Shown here: one piece after another, positions 6,432-7,968 of the stretch
Numbering within the stretch: position 1 is the first letter of the stretch
Layout: every line of letters begins with the position of its first letter
Source: an uncultured Ignavibacteriota bacterium
Lineage (GTDB): Bacteria > Bacteroidota > Ignavibacteria > UBA10030 > UBA8401
Assembly (NCBI GenBank): GCA_903907305.1
Contig: CAIVNT010000489.1
Location: forward strand, 1-7,968
Direction of reading: 5' to 3'
DNA: 7,968 nucleotides
Notes under the pieces: model-generated
The model's input: only the letters and a program-made list of their open reading frames with translations
Databases searched by the model: none
Told to the model about the DNA's origin: nothing
Program-made: the position numbers and the translations under genes

Positions 6432-6472
6432 CAGGCGCTTCCTTATGGCTAACACTTAATACCTATCGCCTG
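6432..6472. repeat. 41-base direct repeat, first copy
   Basis: CAGGCGCTTCCTTATGGCTA and the following 21 bases align without gaps to 6529-6569, with about 31 of 41 positions equal. The unit itself starts with CAGGCG and ends with CGCCTG, so it can also fold on itself. It lies between the dGTPase and transporter genes, where I see no coding sequence. Confidence 0.5.
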
Positions 6473-6528
6473 TTTAGTTCACACAGATAGAGTTCTAAAA
6501 CTCAATAGTATTCTTGTCACAATAATTT

Positions 6529-6569
6529 CAGGCTTTTGCTTATAGCTAATACCTAAACCCTAACACCTG
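6529..6569. repeat. 41-base direct repeat, second copy
   Basis: Second copy of the 41-base unit, beginning CAGGCTTTTGCTTATAGCTA and ending ACACCTG. It ends 3 bases before the stop codon of the transporter gene. Its right part is also the inverted partner of the repeat at 6255-6272. Confidence 0.5.
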
Positions 6570-6572
6570 CTC

Positions 6573-7460
6573 TTACACTGACTGCGCTCTATTCCTCAAC
6601 TGAATCCTCGCCACAAAGAATGTTGTTGGCACTGTAATAAGTAGAATTCCCACAATCGTTTCGAGGCTGAATGAACGATTCCACACGACAACATCGAACA
6701 CCGTTGCGAACGCCACTTGTGCAAGTCCAACGGTGGAGTTCTGTGCGGGATTCCCCAGCATGTACGCACGTGTCATTGCAAGCTGCGCCGCTGTTCCGGT
6801 CAGTCCGATTCCGAACAGTTCGCCGATCACCGGCCATGTGTATTTCGATCCGTCGAGCAGATGCGGTAGCGCGGGGATCAAGACGATGAATGTGATAATG
6901 CTCGCCACTCCGGTAAAATGGGCAACAATGGTTGTGGGATGAATATTCTTTATCCGGTGCAGATTATAGACAGCGATCGCCGCGAAAAGCGCCTGAAAGA
7001 TTCCCACTACGATCGCTATATTTCCTTCATCGAAGTGCGGCTGTTGAATGAAATAGACTCCCGCAATTCCGCATAGTATAGAGATAAGTACCGAGCGCGG
7101 CACGGACTGATTGCCGTAGAATGCAATGATGAGCGCCATCCAAATGGGGACAAGATTTGTCAGCGATGTCGCTTCGGCGAGCGGGAGATTCGCAAAGACG
7201 TAGAATGTGCAGAGAATGGAGATGGAACCGATGACGCTTCTCCACCACAATGTAGAAGGAGCGCTTTTGAAAATAAGAGGTTTCTTCGTCACGAAAGCGA
7301 GTCCCACCACAAAGATGAAATTGATGAACGCACGCGCGAATCCGGTAATGCGCCAGTCAAAGGTCTCCTTTAAGGAGTGCGTGAACGCTCCCATCAGTGC
7401 GAAGCAGAAAGCACTGAAGAGCATCCAGCCAAGTGCAGATATTTTTTTTTGGAAGAACAT
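6573..7460 (-). CDS. EamA/DMT-family membrane transporter
   Basis: A 295-residue inner-membrane protein with about ten hydrophobic helices arranged as two EamA halves of five. It starts with a short basic tail (MFFQKK) and helix SALGWMLFSAFCFALMGAFT, as is typical. The end of the first half has NLPLAEATSLTNLVPIW (91-107), a family hallmark. The second half repeats it with LTGTAAQLAMTRAYMLG and NSTVGLAQVAFATVFDV. The drug/metabolite transporter superfamily exports metabolites, amino acids or drugs, and the substrate cannot be told here. The ATG at 7460 is the first start after an A/T-rich repeat region, without a visible ribosome binding site. Its neighbours give no hint of the substrate. Confidence 0.88.
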   Translation of the reverse strand: MFFQKKISALGWMLFSAFCFALMGAFTHSLKETFDWRITGFARAFINFIFVVGLAFVTKKPLIFKSAPSTLWWRSVIGSISILCTFYVFANLPLAEATSLTNLVPIWMALIIAFYGNQSVPRSVLISILCGIAGVYFIQQPHFDEGNIAIVVGIFQALFAAIAVYNLHRIKNIHPTTIVAHFTGVASIITFIVLIPALPHLLDGSKYTWPVIGELFGIGLTGTAAQLAMTRAYMLGNPAQNSTVGLAQVAFATVFDVVVWNRSFSLETIVGILLITVPTTFFVARIQLRNRAQSV

Positions 7461-7470
7461 TATACTAACA

Positions 7471-7557
7471 ATTGATAGTTGAAAATGGATAATTGATAAT
7501 TTTTTGTTTCATACCATTTCGCTTGATTATCCATTATCCACTATCAATTATCCATTA
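7471..7557. repeat. A/T-rich inverted and tandem repeat (TGGATAATTGATAA family)
   Basis: AATGGATAATTGATA (7484-7498) and TATCAATTATCCATT (7542-7556) are perfect 15-base inverted copies. Between and around them are partial tandem units of TTATCCA and ATTGATAGT. The block fills nearly the whole gap between the ABC-F gene and the transporter gene. It could form a hairpin in transcripts that run from the ABC-F gene, but there is no T run to call a terminator. Confidence 0.6.
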
Positions 7558-7561
7558 GGAT

Positions 7562-7968
7562 CTAACCGATTTCCGAGGAGAGTTTTTCCCATTCACTCAT
7601 TAACTCATTCAGCTTTTTGGTCGCCGCATCATATTCAGCAGAGATAGTCTTCGCTTTCAGGGGATGCTTTATGAACTCTTCGCTCGCCATTTTCTTTTCC
7701 AGCAATGCTTTTTGCTCTTCGGCATACGCGATATCCTTCTCCACTTGCTCCAGACGTTTCTTCAATTGGTGAAGATTCTTCTTCGGCTGTTCCTGCTTTG
7801 TGTTTTGATTCTGATGTTCTTTCTTCTCTTCCGCCCGTTGATTTGACGATGCCTTCTCTGCACTCCGCCGTTCTTGTTTCAATTGTCCATTGTCCATTGT
7901 CAATTGCTTCTTCTCGGTCTTTTTCTTTGCGATATAATCACTGACATTGCCGAGATATGTGCGGACTC
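7562..7968 (-). CDS. ABC-F family ATPase, C-terminal end (partial, continues past 7968)
   Basis: The last 134 residues of a gene whose 5' part lies beyond the right edge. The frame is open to the final base and begins VRTYLGNVSDYIAKKK, which matches the end of the second ATPase domain of ABC-F proteins (ribosome-associated ATPases such as Uup or EttA), where a Y-x-G-N-x-x-D-Y pattern is followed by a charged linker. The rest is a Lys/Glu/Gln-rich linker and a coiled coil from about LHQLKKRLEQVEKDIAYAEE to the end, as in the C-terminal domain of Uup-like members. A start at 7903 is not real: it is a TTG inside the linker. The linker holds an unusual repeat-derived stretch (QLTMDNGQL). Which ABC-F subfamily it is needs the missing ATPase part. 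Confidence 0.8.
   Translation of the reverse strand, partial: VRTYLGNVSDYIAKKKTEKKQLTMDNGQLKQERRSAEKASSNQRAEEKKEHQNQNTKQEQPKKNLHQLKKRLEQVEKDIAYAEEQKALLEKKMASEEFIKHPLKAKTISAEYDAATKKLNELMSEWEKLSSEIG
7880..7906. repeat. Repeat inside the ABC-F coding sequence (TGTCCAT tandem, flanked by CAATTG)
   Basis: Two copies of TGTCCAT and one TGTCAAT are enclosed by CAATTG at both ends. The unit resembles the intergenic repeats at 7471-7557 (TTATCCA in place of TGTCCA). On the coding strand it reads as Q-L-T-M-D-N-G-Q-L in the ABC-F linker, and its length of 27 bases keeps the frame. Confidence 0.6.

Noticed and set aside
7562..7903. Independent small coiled-coil protein of 113 residues
   Set aside because: Its start is a TTG, and the frame is open upstream to the window edge with ABC-F C-terminal sequence, so it is the tail of a larger gene.

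Overview
The window comes from a bacterium with a middling GC content. Every credible gene lies on the minus strand, and there are no RNA genes, CRISPR arrays or insertion-sequence transposases. The repeat-rich gaps (palindromic units flanked by GTCAT...ATGAC, and A/T-rich TGGATAATTGATAA-type repeats) and the protein types recall the Bacteroidota/Ignavibacteriota/Chlorobi group. That placement is an inference from style, not a diagnosis. One gene has a canonical AGGAGG ribosome binding site, but most others have weak ones or none.

Positions 73-1661 (read 1661 to 73) hold the most interesting part, a compact set of three genes: a membrane-anchored thioredoxin-like protein with a CTHC redox motif, a membrane-anchored stand-alone C39 (double-glycine) peptidase, and a 90-residue small protein. 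The small protein carries a Sec-type hydrophobic N-terminus followed by a textbook double-glycine leader (L31 S32 x x E35 M36 x x I39 x G41 G42) and a short Gly/Ala-rich core with four regularly spaced cysteines. Read together, they look like a secreted-peptide or bacteriocin-like system. The precursor would cross or insert into the membrane by Sec, be cut after GG by the tethered C39 enzyme outside the cytoplasm, and have its cysteines handled by the thioredoxin-like protein. No ABC exporter is visible in the window.

Positions 1857-4730 hold housekeeping genes: an RlmD/RumA-type 23S rRNA m5U methyltransferase with a clear intrinsic terminator, and a fold-type III PLP enzyme of the D-threonine aldolase / D-serine dehydratase family. 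A palindromic repeat element separates them.

Positions 4971-7968 hold an HD-domain dGTP triphosphohydrolase (Dgt-like), a ten-helix EamA/DMT-family transporter, and the C-terminal end of an ABC-F ATPase whose ATPase domains lie beyond the right edge. The gaps between these genes are full of short dispersed repeats. One repeat of the intergenic TTRTCCA style also sits in frame inside the ABC-F coding sequence.
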